64,000 nucleotides of DNA from Datisca glomerata. Its lineage: Eukaryota > Streptophyta > Magnoliopsida > Cucurbitales > Datiscaceae. Positions 34,678 to 46,336 of this stretch are shown one piece after another (position 1 is the stretch's first letter; each line of letters begins with the position of its first letter). The stretch is from the NCBI GenBank assembly GCA_003255025.1, contig QANY01013250.1:2341023-2405022 (forward strand), in the 5' to 3' direction. Under the pieces are notes generated by a model. The model had not been told where the DNA came from and made no database searches. It was given only the letters and a program-made list of their open reading frames with translations. The translations under genes and the position numbers were made by a program.

Positions 34678-34692
34678 TTGTATCAGAGCCAG
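34678..34692 (+). other. copia-2 primer-binding site
   Basis: TTGTATCAGAGCCAG next to the LTR end matches the initiator-methionine tRNA complement (TGGTATCAGAGC) with one mismatch. Confidence 0.85.
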
Positions 34693-36419
34693 ATTTTTGA
34701 ATATGCATATTCTGTAATTAAACATATGTATGGATGAATATGATGATATTGTCATATATTTTTGTGTGGTAGATTCAAAGCTTATTTGAATGTGGTTTAT
34801 GAATAAATCTCGATCAATTGGCTCTAGGTGTTATTTTCTATTTTAGAATTGATGTACGCCGAAATTGTAGCATATGATTTTATATAATTTAATTTTATAA
34901 GAGTTGTGTGACTAAATTTCTTATAAATCTGTCATTGTGCACATCTTGAGGAACCACGTCCGCCGCACGCCGCCGTTTGCCATTAAGTCCACCGCCGCCG
35001 CACCCGGTGGCTCACACTGCCTCGTTGCTGTTTTCGTCACCGCGCCAGCCACTACCGTCGCATTGCCACGCCGTCACTAGGGTTTTGGAAACCCTAAGGG
35101 GTGGCACTAGGGTTTTGGAAACCGAAGCGCGCCTAAGACCATATTGGGCCTTGGGCTGGCGCGGGCCTACCAAGCATGTTGAGGTTTTGGACTGAGCAAA
35201 AGTTGCTTGGCCCGAAAGATTCGGAGGGACTTGGGAATTGATCCCAAGCCTGTTTCAGTCCTGAAAAATAAATTTATTGAATTTGGTAATTTTCAACACT
35301 GATTAATTAGTCTTTATTTTGTAGGTTGTTTTTTTAAAATAAATCAATTGATTAACTTACTTGGTAATTATTTATAAAAAAAAGTTTGCTGGAAAATTAA
35401 TTTTAAAGTGAAGTTTAAATTTTAAAAATGGGACTAGACATTGGTACAAGGTTACAAGGAGGTGGGACTTCCTAAAGGAGAATGAGATAATTGCAGACGT
35501 AATGAAGACTAGCATTTAAATTATTGTAATTTATTTATTTATTATGGGTTGTGATTAGAAATGAGTCATAGAGAGATTAATTTTGAATGTATGACTTTAT
35601 TATTAATCTCGCATTCACATGCACACATGCCATATAGGAATAGAGATATGGCAATATCAAATTGTCATATAACGTGTACATGCATTATTGTAGTTTAAAT
35701 TTATAATGTATCATATTTTTAAATATAATGCAAATTTTATAAAAGTTATAAATTCAAATTATGATTTAAATTTTATAAAAGTTTATAATTTTTGAAACTT
35801 GCTGTTCAAATTTATAAAGAGTTATGAATTTTTAAAAGCAAAGAAAAATCCAATTTTTCAAAAACTAGGTAGGAGGGTCGTTTACGTTGAAAGGTTCCCA
35901 ATACAAACTTGATCTTGGCACAAAGAATGGTTTAGAGCCGCTCTACCTGTCATCTCTTCAGTGGGAGAAACTTGGAAATCGTGTCGTTTTAAGTCGTCGA
36001 GTTATTTGTGAAGCTAAAGCTTGTAAAAGAAGTGATGAGTTGGGACCGTTCCTAGACGGACCGTTAGTTTATAGCAACCTTTAAAGTCGATGCGTTGGTT
36101 AAACACTTAGACTGAAGCACATTGGAATCTCTCATAGGATCTACTCAATGGGGCTAAGGTGATCAAAACCATTGGTTATTGGTTAAGCTAGAAATAGTGA
36201 CATATTGAGAAGCGTTAACCAAACGAGAAGAGTCTCGATGCGATAAGAGGTAGCTCGGGCGTTGTCCTTAAATGAGATGAGATACAATTGTTGATCGTAA
36301 CATTATGGAAAAAATATGTTTTTATCAGATTTTTAAAATATGTAAGTATTTGCATCAGACATCATACTTTCCTAAATGGTATGTATTTACACCACTTTAC
36401 TTATTCTTTTCAGTAATCA
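34693..36419 (+). other. copia-2 leader region
   Basis: Untranslated leader homologous to that of copia-1 but without the inverted duplication. It includes a GC-rich segment at 34,940-35,180 with two copies of CACTAGGGTTTTGGAAACC. The ORF-like stretch there is not a known protein. Confidence 0.75.
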
Positions 36420-37255
36420 TGTTTTTATCCTCACTTTCAATAAAGTTGAATGCAAACAAACTTACTGGTGAAAATTACATTGATTGGAAACGTAACCTTG
36501 ATATTGTACTAATGGTAGAAAAGTACAAGTTCGTGCTCACCACCCCTTGTCCTCTTGAGCTTTTTGCTGAATTGACAAGAGGAAAATGATGCAAGTGCTT
36601 ATTGGCTGCATTTTGATGAGATCGCCAGATGTTATATCTTAGCATCTGTTAGCAATGTGTTGCAATAACAACATTAGAACATGGAGACCGCCGCTAATAT
36701 GATGTTGAACATCACCGAAATGTTCAGGGATCAGAATTGTCAAGCCAAACGCTGTGGAAACTTCATAAACTGCTGGATGGAACCTAGAACTTTTGTCAGA
36801 AACCATATTATGCAGATCATTAGTTATCTGAATGAGATGGAGATTGTGGGAGCTAGGGTAAATGGCGAGGCCCAAGTTGATATGATCCATGAAACCTTGT
36901 CAGATACTTTTAAGAACTTCAAACTTAATTATTCGATGAATAAGTTGAGGTACTATCTTCCAGAACTCATGAAGAAGTTGTAAGCTGCTGAGACCCTATT
37001 TCAGAAAGGCAAGAGGAAAAATGGAGAGGTAAACTTTACTAAAAGCAAGTCTTCCACCTCTGGCGCCAAAAAGAAATACAAGAAACGTTCGAAGAAAGCT
37101 AAGAAGGTGAACTGAAAAGCTGTGAAAGGAAAAGGCCCGACGAAAGTGGACTAGTTAAAAGACAAGTGTCATTATTATGGAGTCGCTGGTCATTGGAAAC
37201 GAAACTGCCTGGATTATCTCAAAGAGATCAAATTCAAAGGTTCATTACTTATAAT
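36420..37255 (+). pseudogene. copia-2 gag
   Basis: Begins MFLSSLSIKLNANKLTGENY and follows the copia-1 gag. A frameshift lies near 36,580, a stop (TAA) at about 36,667, and a stop after KKL (36,981). A zinc knuckle with a CHYYGVAGHWKRNC pattern (second Cys replaced by Tyr) lies at about 37,168-37,210. Confidence 0.83.
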
Positions 37256-37965
37256 TGAAGAATGTTATGTGGCTGACTCTACTTTTTTGTGGATTGTATA
37301 CTTTGCAGCCACTAACCATATTTGTTGTTCCCTGCAAGGGTTCAGGGAAAGTAGATGGCTTAATGAGGGTGAGTTCAGCTTCTGTTGAGGGAATATCGGC
37401 AGTTTTAGTTTGAACTATTAAATTATTTGTTTAGAACAATTATTTGGTTTTGCACAATATTTATTAGATCCCAATTTTTGGAATAACCTTATTTCAGTAG
37501 CTAGTTTAATTGAACAAGGATTTTCTTTAAATTTTATTGATAATGATATTGGTATTTTTAGAAATGATTGCTTGATTACTCTACATGCATGATAAACAAC
37601 ATTTTCTATGTAAAATCAAATGCTCAAATGATATATGACACTGAGTAAATATTGATTTACAAAGAGATAGTAGAAGGTTGAGGTCTGACGTAATCTATCT
37701 AACTTGCTTGTGGCTCTTGCGTCTTGGTCACATAAGCCTAGATAGGATTAAAATACTTGCAAAGGATGGCCCATTGCAAACCTTAAGTGTGGGATCCACC
37801 CACATGCGAATCCTGTATTGAAGGCAAAATGACAAAGTGACCCTTTTCAGCGAAGGGTGAAAGAGCCATTCAATGCCTTGAACTCGTACATATTGATGTA
37901 TCGGGCCATTAAATATCTAAACAAGAGAGTATTTTGTAACCTTCACAGATGATTATTCACGTATT
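37256..37965 (+). pseudogene. copia-2 protease / N-terminal integrase, cut by the viral block
   Basis: Parallels copia-1 from the protease-like start (about 37,290) through the gag-pre-integrase CLWLLRLGHISLDRIK block (37,710-37,755) to FTDDYSR of the integrase core near 37,945. It stops at GTATTC, where pararetrovirus text begins. The rest of the integrase core is missing on both sides of the insertion. Confidence 0.82.
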
Positions 37966-39110
37966 CTACCCTTAACCAAACAGAACAATTACACCAACCT
38001 CTTCCTTTAAACTGTAGGAACATAGTTAACTAGATTTGAGGAACATGTTTCTCAAATTCAGGAGATACAAGCTAAAACTCCTCCACCAGAAAAACCCAAA
38101 ATAACCATTGAACCAGTAACTCTTAAACCTCCTTTAGATGTCCAGAATTTTAAATTAAAATCCAGTAAGAAGGAGGATGATTTCAAGGAAACCATTATGG
38201 GTAAGATTAAAAATTTGAAGATCTCTACACCTGATAAGAGCTCCACACCTGAATCATCTTCAGGACAGTTGAATATGATGAATCAGGATGATTCACCTAA
38301 TCCTGAAGAACTCGAAGAGTATTCCCTATCTCAAATCTTAGATATGCAGAAGAATTTTGATGATTCTATCAATAAACTTTCTTCTGGCTATTCTAAAAGG
38401 TCTACTACTCGTATGGCTTTAACTGGACCAAGTAGGTATTATTATCCCAGACCTACTCCCCAAGATATCTTGTATGAAGAAGACTTTCTTCATTCTTAGA
38501 AATCTTACCATGGCAAAACCATCTATGAATGGAACATAGATGGTAAAACAGAATATCAGGTCTTCGAGACCATTCATCAAATGATCATGTACTCTTCTTT
38601 GTGTAAACAGAATGAGAAAACAGATCATCAGATCTACATGTTCCTGGTCAATGGCTTCACAGGAACGCTGAAAGGCTGGTGGGACAATTACCTTACTAAA
38701 AGTCAACGCCAAGAAATCTTAAACTCTTTCAAAATTAATATTGACCCAATTACTGGTACCCATACCAGAACTGAAGATGCCTGTTATACCCACGCCCAAT
38801 CCATTATTCACCATTTCCTTGGCCCAGGAATTGTCAATACTAATAGACACAGAGAACTTCTTCAAAATATGAGATGCCCTTCTCTCACCCACTTTAGGTG
38901 GTATAATGATGTCTTTCTTATGAAAGTTATGCAGAGAAGTGATGCAAACATTGAACACTTGAAGGCAAAGTTCATTGATGGCCTCCCAAGTCTTTTTTCT
39001 GAAAGATTAAGAAGAAAACTCTGAGATAAACATGATCAAATGAACATTCCTTATGATCAATATATGTAGGACATCTTATTGCCCTAGTCATAGAAGAAGG
39101 ACTGGGATTA
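37966..39110 (+). pseudogene. EPRV segment A: coat-protein region
   Basis: One continuous reading frame (about 38,040-39,024) holds a coiled-coil-like acidic part and then the Caulimoviridae coat block with YEWNIDGKTEY and GFTGTLKGWWDNYL (38,650-38,690). It is interrupted by in-frame TAG at 38,497 and TGA at 39,022, and a one-base shift follows near 39,066. The segment ends near 39,110 where sequence flips orientation. Confidence 0.85.
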
Positions 39111-40166
39111 TTCCATTCATAGATGGTTTTGCATGGTAAGATTTTTTAGAATGAAGAAAGTCTTCTCCATACAAGATATCTTTGGGAGTAGGTCTGGGAT
39201 AATAATACCTACTTGGTCCAGTTAAAGCCATACGAGTAGTAAGCCTTTTAGAATAGCCAGAAGAGAGTTTATTGATAGAATCATCAAAATTCTTCTGAAT
39301 GTCTAAGATTTGAGAGAGGGAATACTCTTCGGGTTCTTCAGGATTAGGTGAATCATCCTGATTCATCATATTCAACTGTCCTGAAGATGATTCAGGTGTG
39401 GAGCTCTTATCAGGTGTAGAGATCTTCAAATTTTTAATCTTACCCATAATGGTTTCCTTGAAATCATCCTCCTTCTTACTGGATTTTAATTTAAAATTCT
39501 GGACATCTAAAGGAGGTTTAAGAGTTACTAGTTCAATGGTTAGTTTGGGTTTTTTCTGGTGGAGGAGTTTTAGCTTGTATCTCCTGGATTTGAGAAACAT
39601 GTTCCTCAATCATAGTTAATTGTGTTTCTACAGTTTGAAGAAAGAGGTTGGTGTAATTGTTCTATTTGGTTAAGGGTAGAATGTTTTTTACCTTAACAGT
39701 GTCTTGATGGTTGGTCTTGTCTAGAACCTCAATATAAGAGTTAATGACCAATGGTTTCTGGTTGCCTTGTCTTGGAGTAAGCTCTAAGGATAAGGGTGGT
39801 GGATGAATAGTTGGTAGGTTCTGCTAGATGTCGTAATCCACGTTTTCTGTATATTGGTCAGAACTTGTAACTGTTGGTCATCCTTTATTTTGATTCTTTA
39901 GGTGAGCTGGTAATACCATTCAGGGAAAGACTGAAGGTGTTGATCATATTCTAACTGGAAGTAGTACAGGTTTTTCATATCTAAGAGCTGTTGAGGATTA
40001 TGGTTGGCGAAATACCAATCTCTAAAATCCTTATAGTTTGGTTGCATAAAATCCTGATGAAGACTTTGTCTTAAAACACTATTGGGTGTAAAGTCCATCT
40101 CAATATTGAATTGCATGTTACTTGCGGTTGAGCTCATTGGCCTTCTATTTATGGTGGATTCATAAA
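39111..40166 (-). pseudogene. EPRV segment B: N-terminal gag region, inverted
   Basis: Minus-strand reading from a start at 40,137 (MSSTASNMQFNIEMDFTPNS) to 39,111. The part 39,125-39,610 is an inverted copy of 38,036-38,520 in segment A. Stops and frame shifts near 39,840 and 39,610 break it. It ends before the coat core. Confidence 0.82.
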
Positions 40167-40272
40167 CACCATACTTGTGCAGTTGGAGAAGCTACTGTGT
40201 CAAGATTTGGTTGCTTCTGCTTGTTATATGATAGCCGGTCTAGTCATAATCAGATTAGCTTAGCTTTCCCAC
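40167..40272 (-). pseudogene. EPRV segment: 3' flank of the downstream ORF
   Basis: Nearly the same as 51,222-51,318 (for example GTGTCAAGATTTGGTTGCTT). Joined to segment B at 40,166/40,167 so that the whole intergenic region and movement gene are skipped. Confidence 0.75.
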
Positions 40273-40458
40273 CACCCTTATCCTTAGAGCTTACTCCAGG
40301 ACAATGCAATCATAAACCATTGGTCATTAACCCCTATACTGAGGTTCCAAACAAGACCAACCATCAGGACACTGTTAAGGTGAACGACATTCTACCCTTA
40401 TCCAAATAGAACAATTACACCAACCTCTTCCTTCAAACTGAAGGAACACAATTAACTA
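40273..40458 (+). pseudogene. EPRV segment: gag piece, plus orientation
   Basis: Corresponds to the gag part that segment B carries in reverse (about 39,620-39,800), including the AACCATCA.GACACTGTTAAGGT text. It ends at AACTAGT, where the protease piece starts in the opposite direction. Confidence 0.75.
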
Positions 40459-40902
40459 GTATCAATTCTAGTGATAGGCATAATCGAATTGAGGAAAGAA
40501 TTACCTAAGATAAAGTTTTGTGTAATATTCTTTATGAGCACAAATGAAGCAGATACGCAAACTCCATGTTTGCAGATAAGCGCTTCTGGTATCTTGTACT
40601 GAATTCTCATTGAATTCCCACTGGCGCTAGTGGGAGATTGAGTGGTTTTATGAAAATATTTCAGAGGGATTAATCCTTCATGAATGCAGTTCATATCTGC
40701 ACCACTATCCACTAAGACAATGGCGCCAGTAATGATAAAATCAGTTTTGATTACTAAGGTAATCTTTGTGTACCATTTCTGGAAGGTGACCTGGTTCAGC
40801 AGGAATAAAACCTGGCTGATTTGGTGTAGGCGGGTCTGGGAAGTCTACAGGGGCTTTTCCTTTGGCTGTAGACTTTTTTAGGAGCTTCGGATCTTGAGAA
40901 AG
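40459..40902 (-). pseudogene. EPRV segment: aspartic protease
   Basis: Minus strand reads MDSGADMNCIHEGLIP (40,712 down), with the DSGAD catalytic motif of the retroviral-type protease. The upstream linker is shortened by about 150 bp relative to the copy at 53,351-54,070. Downstream it is cut at 40,459. Confidence 0.82.
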
Positions 40903-41090
40903 AATTAGCTGTAAAAACTATGGACTTTGTCAAACACCCGTTTTTACATGTGTTTGGATTCAACACTTCCTCCATGGCCACATCAAGTGTCAACCCGAGT
41001 CCACAAAGGCAATCAACACCACCTCCCAATACTGTGCCTACTACTGATCTAAGCCTTGACCTCACCCAGCATAATGCCTTCAGCATCTGC
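40903..41090 (+). pseudogene. EPRV segment: downstream ORF piece
   Basis: Plus-strand reading MDFVKHPFLHVFGF and SVNPSPQRQSTPPPNTVPT. This matches the inverted 51,470-51,640. It ends after NAFSI. No function is recognised for this ORF. Confidence 0.75.
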
Positions 41091-41182
41091 AAGGCAATAG
41101 CATATTCAAATGTTTTAATGATTTTACGGCAAGTGAAATCAAATGTTCCAATTTTATAAATTATTTCAGGTTTTACCTTATG
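41091..41182 (-). pseudogene. EPRV segment: movement-protein sliver
   Basis: ATTCAAATGTTTTAATGATT and its surroundings are nearly identical to 50,228-50,300, an internal part of the movement protein in the longer copy. Only about 90 bp remain. Confidence 0.75.
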
Positions 41183-42311
41183 AAATTTATAGATGTTATG
41201 GCCTAAGAATCTGACAGTTGTTTGGAATAATTTCATTTTAGTGGCAGATAATACTAAACCATTTCGGATAATAACATTCTTAAAAATATTAAGATGTTTA
41301 AAATGTTGATCTATAGATGATGAGAAGATTAAGACATCATCAATGTAACAGATGATAAATGCAGTATAAGCATTAAAAATATCATTCATGATATGCTAGA
41401 ATTCAGATGGATCATTTTTGACAATGGTAAAACATTCCATTCAAAATGGCCAAAGGGTACTGTAAATGCAGTTTTATACCTGTCTGCTTGAGCTATTTGG
41501 ATTTGTCAAAATCCTGATTTTAGATCAAATTTTGAAAAGATCACAGAATCATAAAGTCTCTCAAGTAGATCTTTTTTATTTGGGATTGAATATCTGATCC
41601 ATTCTAAAGCATCATTTAATGGTTTATAATTGATCACTAATCTAGGTGATCCTCTTTCTATCTCAGCATTTTTGTTTACATAAAAACCAGTACCAGTCCA
41701 AGGAGATTTACTGGGTCTTATTAATTTCTTTTGTAACAGGGATTCAATGTCAGTTTTGTAGAGTTCCAAATATTCCTTTTTCATTTGACGTGGCTCATCT
41801 GGTGAAGGCAGGTCTGGAAAGTCTACAGGGCTTTCCCTTTGGTTGTAGACTGTTTTAGGAGATTCAGATCTTTAGAAAGGATTTAATTTGCAGTCTTTAA
41901 CTGCTGAATTTCAGATATAATAATATTAATTTTCATTTTCAGATTAGAAATGGTTACAGGTTTGTGTGGTATAAAATCATGTTGAATACGGTTTAACAGT
42001 TCCTTCATACTGTAATTTTCTACAGGTTTTATCTCGGGAGTGGAATATTCCTTGTAGCAAGTTTCCAAGAACTTGAGTTTCATCTCTAGATCAGTTATTT
42101 GATCAACTGTGGGAAGAAGAGATCGTTGAGTATCAGTAAGACATTTAGACCTGGTCCATTCATATGTAAACCATTCATTTCAACTATTGCCTTCCAATAG
42201 TTGGTTTCTGTTATGGCATTGCAGGTTTTTAAGCTGCAACAAGGTTTATCCGGTTGGTCAGATGTGGCAGATGAGTCAGACTCAGATGCAGAAATATATG
42301 CAACGTCATCA
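41183..42311 (-). pseudogene. EPRV segment: RT joined directly to the pre-protease region
   Basis: Minus strand carries, from high to low coordinate, the coiled-coil part (MKLKFLETCYKEY, 42,083 down), a linker, then RT: KKLIRPSKSPWTGTGFYVN (41,740-41,680) and the catalytic ICYIDDVLIFSS at about 41,350-41,310. Between 41,786 and 41,787 the whole protease (about 0.8 kb in the other copy) is missing. Frameshifts lie at about 41,400-41,510. Confidence 0.83.
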
Positions 42312-43443
42312 TCTGAAATTAAAGATAAAACACAATTACAAAGATTCTTAGGACGTTTGAATTATATCCGTGATTTTTATCCTCAATTAGCTCAGGATAC
42401 TGTTCTGCTTAATAAGAGGCTTAAAAAAACCTATACCTTGGACATCAGATCTGACATTAACAGTTAAGAATATTAAAGCCAAAATAAAACAATTACACTT
42501 TTTAGCTTTACCACATCCTACCTGGCATAAAATTATAGAAACGGATGCCTCTAAGCTAGGTTATGGAGGTATTCTGAAACAGGTAAATCCCCAAACTCAG
42601 AAAGAAGAATTATTAAGATTCACCTCTGGTACTTGGAAAGGACCAGTAAAGAATTATCCGACAATTAAACAAGAATGTTTAGCAATTGTAAAATGTGTAT
42701 TAAAATTTCAAGATGATATGTTAAATCAACATTTTCTTATCTGTGTTGACTGCTCTGCTGCAAAATAGATTGTTAAAAAAGATGTACAAAACCTTGCATC
42801 GAAATAAATATTTGCATCATGGCAGAGTATTTTATTTGTATTTGATTTTGATATTGAATATATTAAAGGTGAACAGAATTCTCTTCCTCATTTTCTAACC
42901 GGAGAGTATTTACAGGGAATAAACTCTAATGAAGAGTAACCGAGGAAGAGGCCGCAGCTCTCGTGGGCGTAGACGTGGTAGGACAAATCTGCAATATCTG
43001 AATGATGGGATTTTCTGGTCATCAGAATTCCCCAGTGTACAAGAGGCTACTCGAAAGAGTACTAAAGAAGTCCTCTTGACACCATAACAGTATATTCCTA
43101 ACCGAATATCTGAGGAAACAATCCTCATAATTGAACCGAATGATGAAAAATGGATGGAAGATCCATGGGAGATAAAAACCCGTTATCTCTCCACACAACA
43201 GTATCCAAACATATTTGAACACTATAGATACATTTATGAAGCTATAGTAGTCCAATGTGGGAGCATGGAAATCAGACATACATTCCATGACTCTAACCGA
43301 AATACCAGCCCAATTACTTTAAGTAAGGCTGTAATCCGAAACTTCATCTCCATCAATCAATGGGGTCTACATCCCCATACTACCAGAACTATGGAGATAT
43401 ATCAGAAAACCATAAAATACAGTTATTGAGATTACATAGAATC
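42312..43443 (+). pseudogene. EPRV segment: RNase H and start of the downstream ORF
   Basis: Plus strand starts with the RT connection (KDKTQLQRFLGRLNYIRDFY), then RNase H with ETDASKLGYGGIL (about 42,540) and NYPTIKQECLAIVKCVLKFQ, a stop after DCSAAK (42,767) and further stops. From 42,930 a basic RGRGRSSRGRRRGR segment opens the downstream ORF, read to a stop at 43,429. It is joined at 42,311 to an inverted piece through a short shared TGAAA. Confidence 0.83.
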
Positions 43444-45837
43444 CTTTACAAATACATTTTATTATCAAAATCCGATACGTTATTGATTATAATTTAGGAA
43501 GTGATATCCTCTTTAACGTTAATTAAACATTTAATATGAAATATATAGCTTTATTTAAAACATAACTTTATCTAACCTGGCTCTGATACCAAACTGTAAC
43601 ACCCCAATACTAAAAATACCTTATTGATTTTAATTTAGGAAGTGATATCCTCTTTATGTTAATTAAACATTTAATATGAAAGATATAGCTTTATTTAAAA
43701 CATAACTTTATCAAATCCTTTATTTAAATTTATAAGTATTGAATTCAAAGTACTTAAATAATAATAAAAAATTTGCAACGGAAACTTAGTCAAATAACAA
43801 CCAATAATTTAAAGCTAAATCGTCATAATTAATCATAAAGCAATTGTCTGAAATCTTTATTCAAACTATTCTACTGAGTCCAATTCGACTGCAAAATATC
43901 GTCTCGCAATTACTCCTCACCTGAAAAATTTAGAAACCACTGAATGAGCTAAAGCCTAGTAAGTAAGATCTTACACATACTCAGCAAACGCATGCGCATT
44001 CAATTCTATTTTAAAAACATTTGTGTTTGACATACACTTTATAATCATTTTATCACATTATTTCCTTTTCTTTCATTAATTACGTTTCATTACATTCTTT
44101 CCATGTAAACTTGTCACATTCCTTTCTTTACTATTTCCATTACATTCATTTCTTTTCTTTATTCGCGAGCTCACTTGTGTAATGTTTAGCCAAACAGAGG
44201 CAGTGGGCAATTATTTCGGAACTTGTTTGACTACCGAGCCCTGGTAGTATCATTCATTCACATTATATCGTTAGATAAGTCAAACGATCATCCATTCACA
44301 TTATATCACTGGACAAGCCAAACAATCATCCATTCACATTAACCATTAACCATTGTCGGGTCCGCCGGTCCCCTGCGTCCCATTTCCCACTCACATCTTT
44401 CATGGCATAAACTCACACCAGGTGTTTAAACTTTTAATTAAATTGATTATATTCATACTACAAACCCCCATTTATATGTATGAACACATTTACATTCATT
44501 AACATTACAATACAATTACATCACAGATAACATACATACAAATATAATTAAACATAATATCAAACGACATCACAATGATAAATCAATACAACATCGAAGT
44601 TTATAAACATTAAAGTATGCGTAAAATTCTACTTACCTGACGTCCTTAGTAAAACCAAATGTCTAGAGAATGCTTCGAGGGGTCAACGCTCAAAGTGCCA
44701 AAACTATTAAATTTATACATTAAAATATTTTATCAATTTCACATAGTCATTGAAAACATAAAAAAATCAATTGTTTATGACATAGATGGTAGAGTTGAAA
44801 ACTAAGTCACTCGTCAAAAATAAAACCCAAATATATATACTTTATAAGCATGGTACAAATCCAAACTCCAATAGTTTTATAAATTCATGATATTTCTTTT
44901 TTACTTGTTCTAGTTATAAAACATAGAACACAACTTATACTAGGGCTTTCTAAATATTATAAAATTCATATAGTATTATCTTGAAAACGCTAGGGTTTCA
45001 CGAATTAAATTTCATAAAATTTCGAGGTCGTTTAGGTGTCAAAACATGGAAACAAATTCGTTACAGAAAACTGTTTTCCTCTGAACAAAATAGAAACTTT
45101 AAAAAAATAATATACACTCGTATACTTTGGGTTATGACCTAAAATTTATACAGGATATATTTCAACATGTTGAAAAGCTACCATAAAAATTTGAGACTCA
45201 AATTCCATCGTTTGGTATATGAAAAATGAAGTCGTTGTTTCATAGTGTGCAGAAAAATCCGAAATGCAGCTTTTGTTAAAAATCATATTTTTTTTTATTG
45301 AAAACGTTTCTCCCTTATTGAAATTGATTCAAGAGACTTATATGAATCATAAAAGAGTGTTAAAGCTCATTATTATTCAGATCTAAATTAAAACATGTGA
45401 ATATAAACTTAAACATTTAAAAGTGTTGAATACATTGACATAAAAAAAGTTATGAATCACAAATCTTTGTCCTTGCTTATAAGATAAAATTCTACCAAGA
45501 AACCTTTTCACGTCCTCACAACAAGGTAAACACCAAGAGGTAGAAATAGACCTTGAATTTCTACAATTCAATTTTGCTTTGAGAAAGAGGGGTTCGTAGT
45601 GGGAGGGCTGCGTGAGAGAGAGAGTTGGAGATTGAGAGGGCTGCGTGAGAGAGGGTTGGAGATTGAGAGAGATAGAGAGTATATAATAACTAGGTTAGGG
45701 CTATACTAAGGTGTATAAGCACATATGTATGAGTGAACGGGGGAAAGAGGGGGAGATCGTTCAAGAAGAAAAAGTGTAATAATAAATAGTGCTAGGGTTT
45801 TTTCTTAAGGTGTAAGTAATATAGGTGTGAGTGATAC
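43444..45837 (-). repeat. Ty3/gypsy LTR-like segment, reversed
   Basis: At 43,578-43,595 the plus strand shows CTGGCTCTGATACCAAAC, the complement of a methionine-tRNA PBS, followed at 43,596 by TGTAACACCCC. So an LTR ending GGGGTGTTACA lies on the minus strand from 43,596 rightwards. It includes text such as CACTGAATGAGCTAAAGCCT (43,937) that I recall from Tekay/Del-type gypsy LTRs. The far end is not defined; at about 45,838 pol sequence of the opposite orientation starts. Confidence 0.65.
43477..43712. repeat. Direct duplication around the reversed PBS
   Basis: About 95 bp (43,477-43,572) recurs at 43,619-43,712 (both with GGAAGTGATATCCTCTTTA), period 142 bp. One copy is inside the LTR and the other on the internal side of the PBS. 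Confidence 0.88.
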
Positions 45838-46336
45838 CGAGTTTCCTCACCATTAACTCAGATAACGAGGAAGAAAGTGAAATTCTAGTGGTCCGAAGAG
45901 TGCGAACGAAGTTTCCAAGAGTTGAAGGAGTGTTTAACAACTGCCCCAGTCTTGAAGGGTTTGTCGTTTACAGTGATGCTTCAAAGAAGGGTCTTGGTTG
46001 TGTGCTTATGCAACATGGTAAGGTGATTGCTTATGCCTCAAGACAACTAAAAGATTATGTACCCTACCCACGATCTTGAGCTCGCAGCTGTTGTGTTTGC
46101 GTTGAAGATTTGGAGGCACTATCTTTATGGGGTTAAATGTGAAATCTTTACTGATCATAAAAGTCTCAAGTATTTCTTCACACAGAAGAAGTTGAATATG
46201 AGGCAACAAAGGTGGTTAGAACTTGTCAATGATTATGATTGTGAAATCAATTATCATCCGGGCAAGGTTAATGTGGTAGCTGATGCTTTGAGTAGAAAGA
46301 ATTCAGGTTCTATTGCTTGTTTGCAAGTTATTCAGA
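45838..46336 (+). pseudogene. Ty3/gypsy RNase H, extra copy upstream of RT
   Basis: Encodes [40 protein letters not shown] and [17 protein letters not shown], the gypsy RNase H. It duplicates 47,003-47,526 but has a short deletion after TTAKAPV-equivalent text (45,950) and lacks AYEKN in the middle. It precedes RT, so the order is wrong for an intact element; joined to RT at 46,336/46,337. Confidence 0.87.

Noticed and set aside
34977..35195. Pro-rich 72-codon frame in the copia-2 leader
   Set aside because: Low-complexity sequence in the untranslated leader; the equivalent region of copia-1 is not open.
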